This document shows, one piece after another, positions 47,349 to 56,349 of a stretch of DNA of 64,000 nt. The notes below the pieces were generated by a model, which made no database searches, had not been told where the DNA came from, and saw only the letters and a program-made list of their open reading frames with translations. This DNA is from Actinokineospora xionganensis (lineage in GTDB: Bacteria; Actinomycetota; Actinomycetes; Mycobacteriales; Pseudonocardiaceae), in NCBI RefSeq assembly GCF_014323725.1, contig NZ_JABVED010000003.1:372001-436000 (forward strand). Direction: 5' to 3'. Position numbers and translations under genes: made by a program. Numbering within the stretch: position 1 is the first letter of the stretch; each line of letters starts with the position of its first letter.

Positions 47349-47777
47349 ATGCACAAGATGGACCACGCCGAATGGCTGAGCTTCGTCAACCACGGCACCC
47401 GCACCGGCAAACTGGCCACTGTCCGCGCCGACGGTTCCCCACACGTCGCGCCGATCTGGTTCCTCGTCGACGACCGCGACCGCATCGTCTTCAACACGGG
47501 TGCGGACACCGTGAAAGGCAAGGCCCTACGCCGCGACCCACGCTTCGCGCTGTGCGTGGACATGGAGGAACCGCCCTATTCGTTCGTCCAGTTCCAGGCC
47601 GAGGCCGAGCTGTCGGAAGACTTGGACCTCATGCTGGAATGGGCGACGCGGCTTGGGGAGCGGTATATGGGGGCGGATAAAGCGGAGGCCTTCGGCAAGC
47701 GAAATGCCGTGCCGGGAGAACTTCTGGTATTCGGCACCATCACCAAGACAATCGCCCACGCGGAAGTCGCCGACTGA
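47349..47777 (+). CDS. F420/FMN split-barrel oxidoreductase family protein (Rv1155-like)
   Basis: 142-residue pyridoxamine 5'-phosphate oxidase-fold protein: EWLSFVNHGTRTGKLATVRADGSPHVAPIWF, RIVFNTGADTVKGKALRRDPRFALCVD, RYMG. The TGKLATVR/DGSPHVAPIWF run is typical of PPOX-class F420-dependent members in actinobacteria. The substrate is unknown. ATG 47349, 15 bases after the NADAR gene. Confidence 0.85.
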   Translation: MHKMDHAEWLSFVNHGTRTGKLATVRADGSPHVAPIWFLVDDRDRIVFNTGADTVKGKALRRDPRFALCVDMEEPPYSFVQFQAEAELSEDLDLMLEWATRLGERYMGADKAEAFGKRNAVPGELLVFGTITKTIAHAEVAD

Positions 47778-47831
47778 CTTCCTCGCCTGCCGACTCGCGG
47801 GTGGGTGGTTTGGGGCTCGTAGGGTGGTGTC

Positions 47832-48656
47832 ATGCGGAGTTTGGGTTTGGTCGAGCAGTGGCCGGTCGACAACGTGGCTGTGGCGGTTGTCGGGGCTGAC
47901 GGGCGGGTGCTGGGGACCTGTGGGGATCAGGACCGGGTGTTCCGGCTGGCATCTGTGACCAAGCCGCTCACTGCCTACGGAGTGCTTGTGGCCATTGAGG
48001 AAGGGGCGGTCGAGTGGGACCAGCCCGCCGGGCCCGAAGGCTCCACGGTGCGCCACCTGATCGCCCACACCTCTGGTCTCGCCTTCGACTCACCGACTGT
48101 CCAGGCACCGCCCGGGCAGCGGCGGATCTACTCCAATGCCGGGTTCGAGTTGTTGGCCGAGTTCATCCACGAATCGACCGGGATTCCGTTCGCCGACTAT
48201 CTGGCGGAAGGGGTGTTCGCACCGCTGGGGATGACCGCTTCGGCGCTCACCGGGTCGGCCGGGGCGGGCGCCGAGTCGACGAGTGGGGATCTCGCGAAGT
48301 TCGCCGCCGAGTTGCAGTCGCCGACGTTGGTGTCCAAGGAGCTGATGGCGGAGGCGTCGACAGTGGCGTTCCCCGGGCTCAACGGTGTGCTGCCCGGCTA
48401 TGGCAACAAGAAGCCCAATGACTGGGGGCTCGGGTTCGAGATCCGAGACGGCAAAAGCCCACATTGGACCGGCACGGAGAGCTCCCCGCGCACGTTTGGC
48501 CACTTCGGACAGTCGGGGACGTTCCTCTGGGTCGATCCCGAAGCCCAGGCGGCCTGCGTGGCGTTGGCCGACCGGGACTTCGGGCCGTGGGCGATCGAGG
48601 CGTGGACGCCTTTCACCGACGCCGTGCTAGCTGATCTCGGGAATGGGCGGGCCTAG
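47832..48656 (+). CDS. Serine hydrolase of the beta-lactamase/class C PBP family
   Basis: 274 residues. SVTK at 41-44 is the SxxK nucleophile motif, YSN at 100-102 the second motif, and HFGQSGTF near the C-terminus the HxG-type third motif. There is no signal peptide, so it is probably a cytoplasmic esterase or peptidase rather than a true beta-lactamase. ATG 47832. Its end overlaps the convergent XPB helicase gene by 30 bases. Confidence 0.87.
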   Translation: MRSLGLVEQWPVDNVAVAVVGADGRVLGTCGDQDRVFRLASVTKPLTAYGVLVAIEEGAVEWDQPAGPEGSTVRHLIAHTSGLAFDSPTVQAPPGQRRIYSNAGFELLAEFIHESTGIPFADYLAEGVFAPLGMTASALTGSAGAGAESTSGDLAKFAAELQSPTLVSKELMAEASTVAFPGLNGVLPGYGNKKPNDWGLGFEIRDGKSPHWTGTESSPRTFGHFGQSGTFLWVDPEAQAACVALADRDFGPWAIEAWTPFTDAVLADLGNGRA

Positions 48657-50288
48657 CAGGTCGTCGGCGTCGCAGATTCGGTAGGCGTAGCCCTGTTCGG
48701 CGAGGAAACGCTGGCGGTGGGCCGCGTACTCGGTGTCGAGCGTGTCTCGGGCGACCACCGAGTAGAAGTGGGCCTGGCGGCCGTCTCCCTTGGGCCGCAA
48801 CAGCCTGCCAAGACGCTGGGCTTCCTCCTGGCGTGAGCCGAAGGTGCCGGACACCTGCACCGCCACCGACGCCTCGGGCAGGTCGATGGAGAAGTTGGCG
48901 ACCTTCGACACCACCAGGGTCGGCAGCTCACCCTTGCGGAAGGCGTCGAACAGGGCTTCGCGCTCCTTGTTCTTCGTCGAGCCCTGGATGATCGGGGCGT
49001 TGAGCGCCTCGCCGAGTTCCTCCAGCTGGTCGAGATACGCGCCGATCACCAGGGTGGGCTCGCCCGGGTGTCGATCCAAAATGGACTGGACGACGGGCAG
49101 TTTTGTCCGCGCCGTCGAGCACAGCTTGTAGCGGGTCTCGGGCTCGGCCGTGGCGTACTCCAGCCGCTCGTTCTCGGTGAGCGTCACCCGCACCTCGGTG
49201 CACTCCGCGGGCGCGATCCAACCCTGCTCCTCGATGTCGCGCCACGGCACGTCGTAGCGCTTCGGGCCGATCAGGGAGAACACGTCGCCCTCGCGGCCGT
49301 CCTCCCGCACCAGCGTCGCCGTCAGGCCCAGCCTGCGCCGCGACTGCAGGTCGGCGGTCATCCGGAACACCGGCGCGGGCAGCAGGTGGACCTCGTCGTA
49401 GACCACCAGACCCCAGTCGCGGGAGTCGAACAGCTCCAGGTGCCGGTATTCGCCGCGGGTCTTGCGGGTGACGACCTGGTACGTCGCGATCGTGACCGGG
49501 CGGATCTCCTTGCGCTCGCCGGAGTACTCGCCGATCTCCTCCTCGGTCAGCGACGTCCGCGCGATCAACTCCCGCTTCCACTGCCTGCCGGAGACCGTGT
49601 TGGTCACCAGGATCAGTGTCGTTGCCTGCGCCTGCGCCATCGCCGCGGCGCCGACCAGCGTCTTTCCCGCCCCACACGGCAGCACGACGACACCGGAGCC
49701 GCCCGCCCAGAACGAGTCGACCGCCATCCGCTGGTAGTCGCGCAGCTCCCAGCCGTCCTGCACCAGCGAGATCGCGTGCGCTTCGCCGTCGACGTAGCCC
49801 GCGTGGTCCTCCGCGGGCCAGCCGACTTTGAGCAGCAGCTGCTTGAGCCTGCCGCGCTCGCTCGGGTGCACCACCACGGTGTCCTGGTCGATACGCGCGC
49901 CCAGCATCGGGGAGATCTTCTTGTTGCGGAGCACCTCTTCGAGGACCGCGCGGTCGATGGACGTCATCACCAGCCCGTGCACCGGGCTGTTCTGCAAGGT
50001 CAGCCGCCCGAACCGGCCCATCGTGTCGACGATGTCGATCAGCAGCGGCTGCGGCACCGGGTACCGCGAGTACGTCTCCAGCGCGTCGACGACCTGTTCG
50101 GCGTCGTGCCCGGCGGCGCGGGCGTTCCACAGGGCCAGCGGGGTGACCCGGTAGGTGTGGATGTGCTCCGGCGCGCGCTCCAGTTCGGCGAACGGCGCGA
50201 TGGCCATTCGGGCGTCCTTCGAGCTGGGGTGGTCGATCTCCAGCAGCAGGGTTTTGTCGGACTGCACGATCAGGGGGCCGTCGGTCAC
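48627..50288 (-). CDS. XPB/Rad25-type DNA repair helicase (Rv0861c/Ercc3-like)
   Basis: 553-residue superfamily 2 helicase. An N-terminal damage-recognition-like domain (1-170) is followed by motif I LPCGAGKT (203-210), motif II DEVH (298-301), motif III GLTAT and the XPB-specific RED (328-330). Motifs V/VI are ANFSIDLPEASVAVQVSG and EEAQRLGRLLRPKG. It unwinds DNA 3' to 5' in family members studied. GTG or ATG start at 50288. In M. tuberculosis the neighbour is Rv0862c; here that gene lies 11 kb away at 61419. Confidence 0.93.
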   Translation of the reverse strand: MTDGPLIVQSDKTLLLEIDHPSSKDARMAIAPFAELERAPEHIHTYRVTPLALWNARAAGHDAEQVVDALETYSRYPVPQPLLIDIVDTMGRFGRLTLQNSPVHGLVMTSIDRAVLEEVLRNKKISPMLGARIDQDTVVVHPSERGRLKQLLLKVGWPAEDHAGYVDGEAHAISLVQDGWELRDYQRMAVDSFWAGGSGVVVLPCGAGKTLVGAAAMAQAQATTLILVTNTVSGRQWKRELIARTSLTEEEIGEYSGERKEIRPVTIATYQVVTRKTRGEYRHLELFDSRDWGLVVYDEVHLLPAPVFRMTADLQSRRRLGLTATLVREDGREGDVFSLIGPKRYDVPWRDIEEQGWIAPAECTEVRVTLTENERLEYATAEPETRYKLCSTARTKLPVVQSILDRHPGEPTLVIGAYLDQLEELGEALNAPIIQGSTKNKEREALFDAFRKGELPTLVVSKVANFSIDLPEASVAVQVSGTFGSRQEEAQRLGRLLRPKGDGRQAHFYSVVARDTLDTEYAAHRQRFLAEQGYAYRICDADDLLGPPIPEIS

Positions 50289-50407
50289 CTGACCAGTGTC
50301 GCAAACTCCGACCTCAAAGCCACAGTTCGGTAACCGGGCCTGCCCTCGGCGGGCACCTGGCGGCTACCGTCCACGCTGCCCATCCACCGGTCCCAGCAGA
50401 GGCGAAC

Positions 50408-50941
50408 ATGAGCAACCCCGTTGACCAGCAGCAGACCCAAGCCGGCCCCAAGCGGCGCAAGAGCCTGCCGATCTGGGTCATCGCCCTGGTCGCCGCGCTG
50501 GTGCTGGCAGGCGTGGGCTTCGGCGCCTACCAGGTGTTCTTCGCTGAAGACACCACCGCCACCCTCGAATGCGGCTCGGTGAACGGCACCGACGACACCG
50601 CGAAGCTGACGATCGTCGACTGCGACGAGAAGTCCGCCGTCTTCAGGGTCGCGGTCAAGAAGGACAAGGCCGAGACGAGTTGCCCCGAGGGCGCTTACCG
50701 CGAGCTGCGTGACGAGAAGAACCTGATCTGCCTGATGCCGAACTTCATCGCGGGCAACTGCTACGAGTCCGACGACGCGAACCAGGCTTTCAAGATCGGC
50801 TCCTGCGACAGCCCGGAGGCCATCAAGATCACCAAGGTGATCGACGGCACCACCGATCCGTCCGGCTGCCCCAACAGCAACGGCCTGGGCTACCCGGAGC
50901 CGAAGACGGTGTTCTGCATCGAGACACCCGGCGTTTCCTGA
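50408..50941 (+). CDS. LppU-like membrane-anchored extracellular protein, copy 1
   Basis: 177 residues: a short cytoplasmic start, one membrane helix (LPIWVIALVAALVLAGVGFGAYQVFF) and an outside domain with six or more Cys (LECGSVNG, IVDCDEK, TSCPEGAYR, NLICLMPN, GNCYESDD, FCIET). It resembles the LppU/SCO3897 family; function is unknown. ATG 50408. A terminator follows. A decayed and an intact paralogue lie downstream. Confidence 0.75.
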   Translation: MSNPVDQQQTQAGPKRRKSLPIWVIALVAALVLAGVGFGAYQVFFAEDTTATLECGSVNGTDDTAKLTIVDCDEKSAVFRVAVKKDKAETSCPEGAYRELRDEKNLICLMPNFIAGNCYESDDANQAFKIGSCDSPEAIKITKVIDGTTDPSGCPNSNGLGYPEPKTVFCIETPGVS

Positions 50942-50950
50942 CTGTTCCGC

Positions 50951-50989
50951 GCGGACGGCCATCCCGGGTCATCCGGGGTGGCCGTCCGC
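50951..50989 (+). terminator. Terminator after LppU-like copy 1
   Basis: 17-bp stem, GCGGACGGCCATCCCGG against CCGGGGTGGCCGTCCGC, with one G-U pair and a GTCAT loop, 10 bases past the stop. Confidence 0.8.
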
Positions 50990-51086
50990 CGTGGCCGTGT
51001 CGGACCGGGCCGCTATTCTCGCGCCGCTGGTGCTTCTGACCGGCGTGTTCGCAGTTCTCCGCCGTCGGGAAGCCCAGAGGTGGCAG

Positions 51087-51439
51087 ATGTCCAACCCGCA
51101 TGAGCTGGGCCGCCCCACGGCCCGCCGCCGGCCCCAGCAGCCCTACGGCGCGGGCTCGCAGCGGCCCCCACCGATCCGTACGGCTGGGAACCCGGGTTCC
51201 CGGGCGAGCCGGTCCCGTCGGGGCGGCAACAAGGCCGTGCTGACCGCGAGTGCTTCACCGACCTTGAGCAGGCCGACGAGGCCAGGAAGGTCGTCTGCGT
51301 CGATCCGGCCGTCAAATTCGAGGTGCTTGAGATCGTCGATGGTGGAACCAAGCCCGATGACTGCGCGTCCTCCGATGTGGACGACGGGTTCATCTACGCC
51401 GAACCCAAACTGGTGATCTGTGGCAAGTCACGGAAGTGA
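51087..51439 (+). pseudogene. Decayed LppU-like copy with internal deletion and frameshift
   Basis: The ATG at 51087 begins MSNPHELG, like the MSNPQPPG start of the intact gene at 51597. The C-terminal part in a different frame reads ECFTDLEQADEARKVVC, VKFEVLEIVDGGTKPDDC and DDGFIYAEPKLVICGKS, matching the intact ECFTDLRKSAEARKVPC and DDGFMYAEPKVTICGKS. The membrane helix and the first half of the outside domain are missing, and the two parts are out of frame. This is a remnant of a third copy. Confidence 0.82.
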
Positions 51440-51596
51440 CGCTCCGGGCGACTTGCTGGTGAGGGCTGGAGAACGCGCCTGCCTTTCCCGCGTTTCGCCG
51501 CACGGTGTCCGACCCCCGCGTTAGATTGGCCCACCGCTGGTTCGTCGCCTGCCGGGCCCGTCAAACCCCCGCTGTTCGAACTCCACGAGGTGCACG

Positions 51597-52460
51597 ATGT
51601 CCAACCCGCAGCCGCCGGGCCCGTACGGTCCGCCCCCCGGCGGTCCGCAGCCGCCGTACAACCAGGGGCCGCCGACGCCTCCTGGGGGCCAACAGCCGCC
51701 CTACGGCCAGCAGCCGCCCCCGCCGTACGGGCAGCAGCCCGGCCAGCAGCCGCCCCCCTTCGGGCAGCAGCCGGGCCACCAACCCCCGCCGTTCGGCCAG
51801 CAGCCGCCGCCGTTCGGGCAGCAGCCGGGCCAGCAGCCGCCGCCCTTCGGGCAGCAGCCTCAGCAGCCCGACCAGCCGTACAGCCAGCAGCCGCCGCCGT
51901 TCGGCCAGGAGCCGATGCAGCCGGGGTTCATCCCGCCGCCGTCGGGTCCGAGCAAGGGCAAGATCATCAAGCTGGTGGTCATCCTGGTCGCGATCGTGGC
52001 GGTCGGCATCGGCGGGTTCTTCGCGTTCAACAAGTCGGCGGCGTCCGCCGCGGTCGGCGACTGCATCAAGGTCAAGAACGACAGCGCCACCAACGCCGAC
52101 GTCGAGAAGATCGACTGCACGAAGCCCGAAGCGGTGTTCAAGGTCGCCAAGAAGCTCGACAGTGCGTCGGCGAACTGTCCGAAGGACAGCGACTACATGG
52201 AGTACGAGCAGTCGGGCAGGCGTGGCGGCGGCGGGTTCTCGCTGTGCCTGATGGTCAACGCGAAGGTCGGCGAGTGCTTCACCGATCTCCGCAAGTCCGC
52301 CGAGGCCAGGAAGGTCCCGTGCGGTGACCCGAAGGTCAAGTTCGAGGTGCTCCAGGTCGTCGAGGGCAAGAACGACCCGGAGGCCTGCACCGTCAAGGGC
52401 GTCGACGACGGTTTCATGTACGCCGAGCCCAAGGTGACCATCTGCGGCAAGTCCACCTGA
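51597..52460 (+). CDS. LppU-like membrane-anchored protein with PPPFGQQP repeats, copy 2
   Basis: 287 residues. The cytoplasmic N-terminus (about 1-115) is low-complexity Pro/Gln/Gly with repeated PPPFGQQPG-like units. Then come a basic stretch (SKGKIIK), one membrane helix (LVVILVAIVAVGIGGFFAF) and a Cys-bearing outside domain (VGDCIKVKND, IDCTKPEAVF, ANCPKDSDY, LCLMVN, GECFTDL, VPCGDP, EACTVKG, TICGKS). ATG 51597 with CGAGGTGCACG upstream. Function unknown. Confidence 0.78.
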   Translation: MSNPQPPGPYGPPPGGPQPPYNQGPPTPPGGQQPPYGQQPPPPYGQQPGQQPPPFGQQPGHQPPPFGQQPPPFGQQPGQQPPPFGQQPQQPDQPYSQQPPPFGQEPMQPGFIPPPSGPSKGKIIKLVVILVAIVAVGIGGFFAFNKSAASAAVGDCIKVKNDSATNADVEKIDCTKPEAVFKVAKKLDSASANCPKDSDYMEYEQSGRRGGGGFSLCLMVNAKVGECFTDLRKSAEARKVPCGDPKVKFEVLQVVEGKNDPEACTVKGVDDGFMYAEPKVTICGKST

Positions 52461-52470
52461 TCTTTCAGCA

Positions 52471-52514
52471 GACGAACGAATGCCCCCGGCCGCGGCCGGG
52501 GGCATTCGTTCGTC
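52471..52514. terminator. 44-bp perfect palindrome, bidirectional terminator
   Basis: GACGAACGAATGCCCCCGGC and its exact complement meet at a GC-rich centre, giving a 22-bp stem with no separate loop sequence. It lies between the LppU-like gene and the convergent ABC ATPase gene, and its right end overlaps the ATPase stop codon (52513-52515). Confidence 0.85.
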
Positions 52515-53304
52515 AGTGGACGGTCTCGGCCGTGGGCGCGGACTGCAGCAGCCCAGCGACCTTCGCCCGCAGCTCGACGAACTCGTCCGACGAGCGGGTG
52601 GTGATCTGGTCGCGCTTCTCGCCCAGGCCGACGTCGAGCGCGGCGACCACCCTGGCGGGCGACTTCGACAGCACCAGCACCCGGTCGCCCAGGTAGACGC
52701 TCTCGTCGATGTCGTGGGTGACCAGCAGCACCGTCGTGTCCTGTTCCCGGCGCACGCGAAGCAGCAGGTCCTCCAGCTCGAACCGGGTCTGCGCGTCCAC
52801 CGAGGCGAACGGCTCGTCCATCAGCAGCAGGGCGGGCCGGTAGGCCAGGGCGCGGGCGATGGCGACGCGCTGCTGCATACCGCCGGAGAGCTGCCACGGG
52901 TACTTGCGGCCGGCGTTTTCCAAGCCGACCGCGGCCAGCGCCTCGCCCGCCCGGGCGGTGCGCTCGGCCTTGGACAGCTCACGCAGCGGGAACTCCACGT
53001 TGCGCTGGACCGTCAGCCACGGGAACAGCGAGCGGCTGTAGTCCTGGAACACCACGGCCAGGTCCGCGGGCACGCCGTCGACCGGCGTGCCGTGCAGCGA
53101 GACCGTGCCCCGGGTCGGCCGGATCAGGCCCGAGATCGACCGCAGCAGGGTCGACTTGCCGCAGCCCGACGGGCCGACGACACAGACGAGCTCGCCCGCC
53201 TCGACGGTGAACGTCAAGCCGTCGATGGCGTCGTGCGCGCCGTCCTTGGCCTGGTAGGTGTGGCCGAGGTCGGCCACATCCAGCATTGTCCGCACCACGG
53301 TCAT
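52513..53304 (-). CDS. ABC transporter ATPase, SsuB/TauB/NrtD type
   Basis: 263 residues. Walker [11 protein letters not shown]-loop [12 protein letters not shown], signature LSGGMQQR, Walker [13 protein letters not shown], switch VTHDID. The type matches ATPases for nitrate, sulfonate, taurine or similar anions. ATG 53304 overlaps the permease stop (ATGA), but GGAGG touches it directly, so GTG 53298 with 6-base spacing may be used instead. Third cistron after the binding protein and two permeases. Confidence 0.9.
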   Translation of the reverse strand: MTVVRTMLDVADLGHTYQAKDGAHDAIDGLTFTVEAGELVCVVGPSGCGKSTLLRSISGLIRPTRGTVSLHGTPVDGVPADLAVVFQDYSRSLFPWLTVQRNVEFPLRELSKAERTARAGEALAAVGLENAGRKYPWQLSGGMQQRVAIARALAYRPALLLMDEPFASVDAQTRFELEDLLLRVRREQDTTVLLVTHDIDESVYLGDRVLVLSKSPARVVAALDVGLGEKRDQITTRSSDEFVELRAKVAGLLQSAPTAETVH

Positions 53305-54083
53305 CCTCCGATCGCCTGCGCCTGGGTCTCGAACGAGTGCTTCGGCTGCCAGGCCAGGGCACGGCGTTCGACGATCAGCAGCAGCGTGTTGAACAGGTAG
53401 CCGAGCACACCCAGCAGCACGATCCAGGACCACATCTCGGGTAGGTCGTAGTCGCGCTGGGTGCGCACCAGCTGGTTGCCGATGCCGTTGGCCGAGCCGA
53501 TCAGTTCGCCGATGACCATCAGGATCAGCGAGATCGACAGGCTCAGCCGCAACCCGGCGAAGATCTTCGGCGCCGCCGACGGCAGCACCACTCCCAGGAT
53601 CCACTGGACCTTCGACAGCCGGAACGCCCGCGCGGTCTCGACCTTCGTCGCGTCCACGCCCCGGGCGCCGTCGACGGTGTTGAGCAGCACCGGCCAGATC
53701 GCGCCGAAGATGATCGTCGGCAGCTGCATGCTCGTCACGCCGACGGTGGCGAGGAAGAACGGGACCAGCAGCGGCGGTGGGATCGACCGCATGAAGTTGA
53801 ACAGCGGGCCCAGGTAGGCCATCGCCGTGCGGGACCGCCCGAGCAGCAGGCCGAGGGCGACGCCGATGATCGCCGCCAGCGCGAAGCCGCCGAGCATCCG
53901 GCTGACACCGGGCACGATGTGTTCGCCGAACGCGCTGGAGAACCACACGTCGGCCGCGGCGCGGGCGATCCGCGACGGCGGCGGGAAGAACACGTCGGCG
54001 GCGGACCTGGTCACCAACTCCCAGACCGTGACCGCGACGGCGAACACGACCCAGCGCTGGGCGAACGTCCCGAAACGTTTCAC
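53301..54083 (-). CDS. ABC transporter permease (SsuC-like), second
   Basis: 260-residue inner-membrane protein with about six helices and the EAA loop VETARAFRLSKVQWILGVVLPSAAPKI that contacts the ATPase. PPPSRIARAAADVW near the start is typical of the SsuC/TauC group. ATG 54083 is in a 4-base overlap with the first permease gene, so the whole transporter is one operon. Confidence 0.9.
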   Translation of the reverse strand: MKRFGTFAQRWVVFAVAVTVWELVTRSAADVFFPPPSRIARAAADVWFSSAFGEHIVPGVSRMLGGFALAAIIGVALGLLLGRSRTAMAYLGPLFNFMRSIPPPLLVPFFLATVGVTSMQLPTIIFGAIWPVLLNTVDGARGVDATKVETARAFRLSKVQWILGVVLPSAAPKIFAGLRLSLSISLILMVIGELIGSANGIGNQLVRTQRDYDLPEMWSWIVLLGVLGYLFNTLLLIVERRALAWQPKHSFETQAQAIGG

Positions 54084-54886
54084 GAGGCCTCACCCCGAGG
54101 GGCGTTCCAGGCGAACAGCTTCGCGTTCAGCCGCTCCAGCCCCGCGTTCGCCGCGTAGCCGACCAGGCCCGCGATGACGGTGCCGGCGAGCACCTGGTCC
54201 ATGTGGGCGCCGCCGCTGTTGGCCTCCATGATGAACTGGCCCAGGCCCTTGGTGCCGCCCGCGAACAGCTCGGTGGAGACCACCACGGCGAGGGCGATGG
54301 TGAACGAGAGCCGCACCCCGGTCAGCACGAACGGCGCCGCGCTGGGCAGCGCGATCCGGGTCAGCACGGCGACTCGGCCGGTGCCGAACGCGCGGGCCGT
54401 CTCCACGTGCAGCGGGTCGAGTTCGTCGAGGGCGTACATGGTGTTGAACAGGATCGGCCACAGCGCGCCGTAGACCGCGAGCGCGATCTTCGTGTCCGGG
54501 CCGGTGCCGGTGATCAGCAGGGCCAGCGGGATCAGCGCGACGGACGGGATCGGCCGAAGGAACTCGACCACCGTCATGCACGCCCGCCGCACCAGCGGGA
54601 TGCTGCCCAGCACCAGGCCGCCCGGAACCGCGATCAGGATCGCGATCAGCAGCGCTATGACGGTGGCCAGGACGGTGGCCAGCAGCGCCCGGAGAAATTT
54701 CTCGTCGCCGAGCAGGCCCACCATGGCAGGCAGGACCTCGCTCGGCGGACGCAGGTAGAGCTCCGGAACCAGACCGGTCTGGCTGGCCACTTCCCAGATC
54801 AGGAAGAGGCCGGCCAGACCGACCAGACTCGCGGGAACCCGTCGAGTTCCACTCACTGTGCTTGGCTTCCCGAGGAGGAAGCCCAC
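54080..54886 (-). CDS. ABC transporter permease (SsuC-like), first
   Basis: 268-residue permease with about six helices and the EAA loop VETARAFGTGRVAVLTRIALPSAAPFVLTG. LYLRPPSEVLPAMVGLL is typical of the family. It and the next gene are different proteins, so the channel is probably a heterodimer. GTG 54886 follows GGGGG closely; an alternative GTG at 54856 would remove ten residues. Confidence 0.9.
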   Translation of the reverse strand: MGFLLGKPSTVSGTRRVPASLVGLAGLFLIWEVASQTGLVPELYLRPPSEVLPAMVGLLGDEKFLRALLATVLATVIALLIAILIAVPGGLVLGSIPLVRRACMTVVEFLRPIPSVALIPLALLITGTGPDTKIALAVYGALWPILFNTMYALDELDPLHVETARAFGTGRVAVLTRIALPSAAPFVLTGVRLSFTIALAVVVSTELFAGGTKGLGQFIMEANSGGAHMDQVLAGTVIAGLVGYAANAGLERLNAKLFAWNAPRGEAS

Positions 54887-54895
54887 CCCCTGCCG

Positions 54896-55921
54896 CTACT
54901 TGCCCGTGGAACCGTTCGGGATCATCGTCTTGACGTCGAGGTGACCCTTGATCACACCGAACTCTTCCATCAGGTTCGCCACGCGCTGGATGCGGTTGGC
55001 CTCCAACGAGGTCGAGTACGTGGAGATGGTGACCAACTGGGCGGTCTGCTGGTCGATCTTGGCGTACTTGACGAACATCGGCTCCATCTTGGAGCGGTCG
55101 GTCGCCTCGGCGTGCGCCTTGGCCAGCGCGCGCTGGAAGGCGGCGATGGTGTTGGGGCTGGTGCTGGCGAACTTGCCCTGGCCGCCGATCGCGACGTAGC
55201 CCGACATCGGGATCTCGGCCGTCGGGCCCGAGGCGCCGTCGAACACCGGGATCGCGCCGATCTTCTTCATCGAGTTGGTGACCCAGGGCTCGACCATGAC
55301 CGCGGCGTCGACGTCGCCCTTCTGCAGGGCGCCCATCATCTCCGGCAGCGGCATCTCGATCCACTTGACCTGGTTGTAGTCCACGCCCTGGTTCTTCAGG
55401 ACGGACATCGGCGCCAGGTCGGTGAAGCTGTTGCGGCCGGTGATCGCGATCCGCTTGCCGGGCGCGTCGGACGGCTTCTTGAAGGTGGAGTCCTTCAGGG
55501 TCACCACGACGAGGTGGCCGGGCTTCGCCGAGAGCGCGTCGGCGACGATCTTGAACTCGGCCAGCTTCTTGCTCTGCGCGAGCAGCGGCGCCGGGTAGGA
55601 GGCGAACGCGATGTCGACGTCGCCGTTGATGACGCCGGTGATGCTGGCGGGCCCGGAGGCCATGACCTGGGCTTCGACGTCGAGGCCCTGCTCCTTGAAG
55701 TACCCCTGCTCGATAGCGCGGTAGAACGGCGCGACGTCGACGACGGGCAGCACCCCGACCTTGATCTTGGCCTTCTCCACTCCGCCCGGTCCCTGCTGGG
55801 CGCCGTCGGTTCCGTCCTCGCCGCCGAGCAGCGAGCAGCCGCTGGCCAGCAGGGCCACAGCGAGTGCGGCGATCGGCAGACGGGCACGGGAGAACCGTCT
55901 GGTGGTCACGCTTCGGAGCAT
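54896..55921 (-). CDS. ABC substrate-binding lipoprotein, SsuA/NrtA/THI5-like
   Basis: 341 residues with a lipoprotein signal (ARLPIAALAVALLASGC, Cys near 29). The mature protein begins with a linker, then VGVLPVVDVAPFYRAIEQGYFKEQGLDVE, GDVDIAFASYPAPLLAQ, KRIAITGRNSFTDLAPMSVLKNQG and GDVDAAVMVEPWV, the usual SsuA-like pattern. The ligand cannot be told apart among sulfonate, taurine, nitrate or pyrimidine precursors. ATG 55921 with AGGAG 8 bases upstream; that site is paired in a hairpin (55930-55942). Confidence 0.88.
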   Translation of the reverse strand: MLRSVTTRRFSRARLPIAALAVALLASGCSLLGGEDGTDGAQQGPGGVEKAKIKVGVLPVVDVAPFYRAIEQGYFKEQGLDVEAQVMASGPASITGVINGDVDIAFASYPAPLLAQSKKLAEFKIVADALSAKPGHLVVVTLKDSTFKKPSDAPGKRIAITGRNSFTDLAPMSVLKNQGVDYNQVKWIEMPLPEMMGALQKGDVDAAVMVEPWVTNSMKKIGAIPVFDGASGPTAEIPMSGYVAIGGQGKFASTSPNTIAAFQRALAKAHAEATDRSKMEPMFVKYAKIDQQTAQLVTISTYSTSLEANRIQRVANLMEEFGVIKGHLDVKTMIPNGSTGK

Positions 55922-55929
55922 TGGAGCCT

Positions 55930-55972
55930 CTCCTCATAGGAGGTCGGTTTTGTCGAGGTGTTACCCCCCTCG
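55930..55972 (-). promoter_or_regulatory. Ribosome-site-masking hairpin in the transporter leader
   Basis: In the mRNA, CUCCU-AUG-AGGAG (55942-55930) pairs the anti-Shine-Dalgarno with the AGGAG ribosome site of the binding-protein gene, with an AUG in the loop. Just upstream CGAGG/CCUCG (55972-55954) can form a second stem. This suggests translation control of the operon; no known riboswitch class is recognised. Confidence 0.45.
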
Positions 55973-56349
55973 GACATCAAGGCGCCACTCTATGGTCCGT
56001 TGGGACCGAGTCACAATGAGTGCGCGCCAGATGTCTTGGGGTGAACTCTCTCACTGAATCGGGTGGAGCTGTTGGCCCAAGTGGGCGAATTGCTCCGGAG
56101 CCCTGACCAGGGGTTAACCGTGCGTAATGACCCACTCGGGGTATGCCCCCTAGTGCTGCCATCTGGGTGATCAAATGTCTGGAATAGTCCATAGTTTCAT
56201 CACCGGTGAGGACTGTTGCTACTGCTAAGTACCTGATAAGGGCTGTGATGATGCCCTGGAAGGGTTACATCGCCGCTGAGACTTCGCTACCTTCTGTGCT
56301 CAACAGGTGAGGCGCACGCTCATCCGAGCGGCGAGGAGAGCAGGCGCAC
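55973..56349. other. Non-coding promoter region before the conservon
   Basis: No supported gene on either strand. AT-richer than its surroundings in 56150-56240 (TCATCACCGGTGAGG and similar short dyads), consistent with divergent promoters for the ABC transporter and the conservon. Confidence 0.5.
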
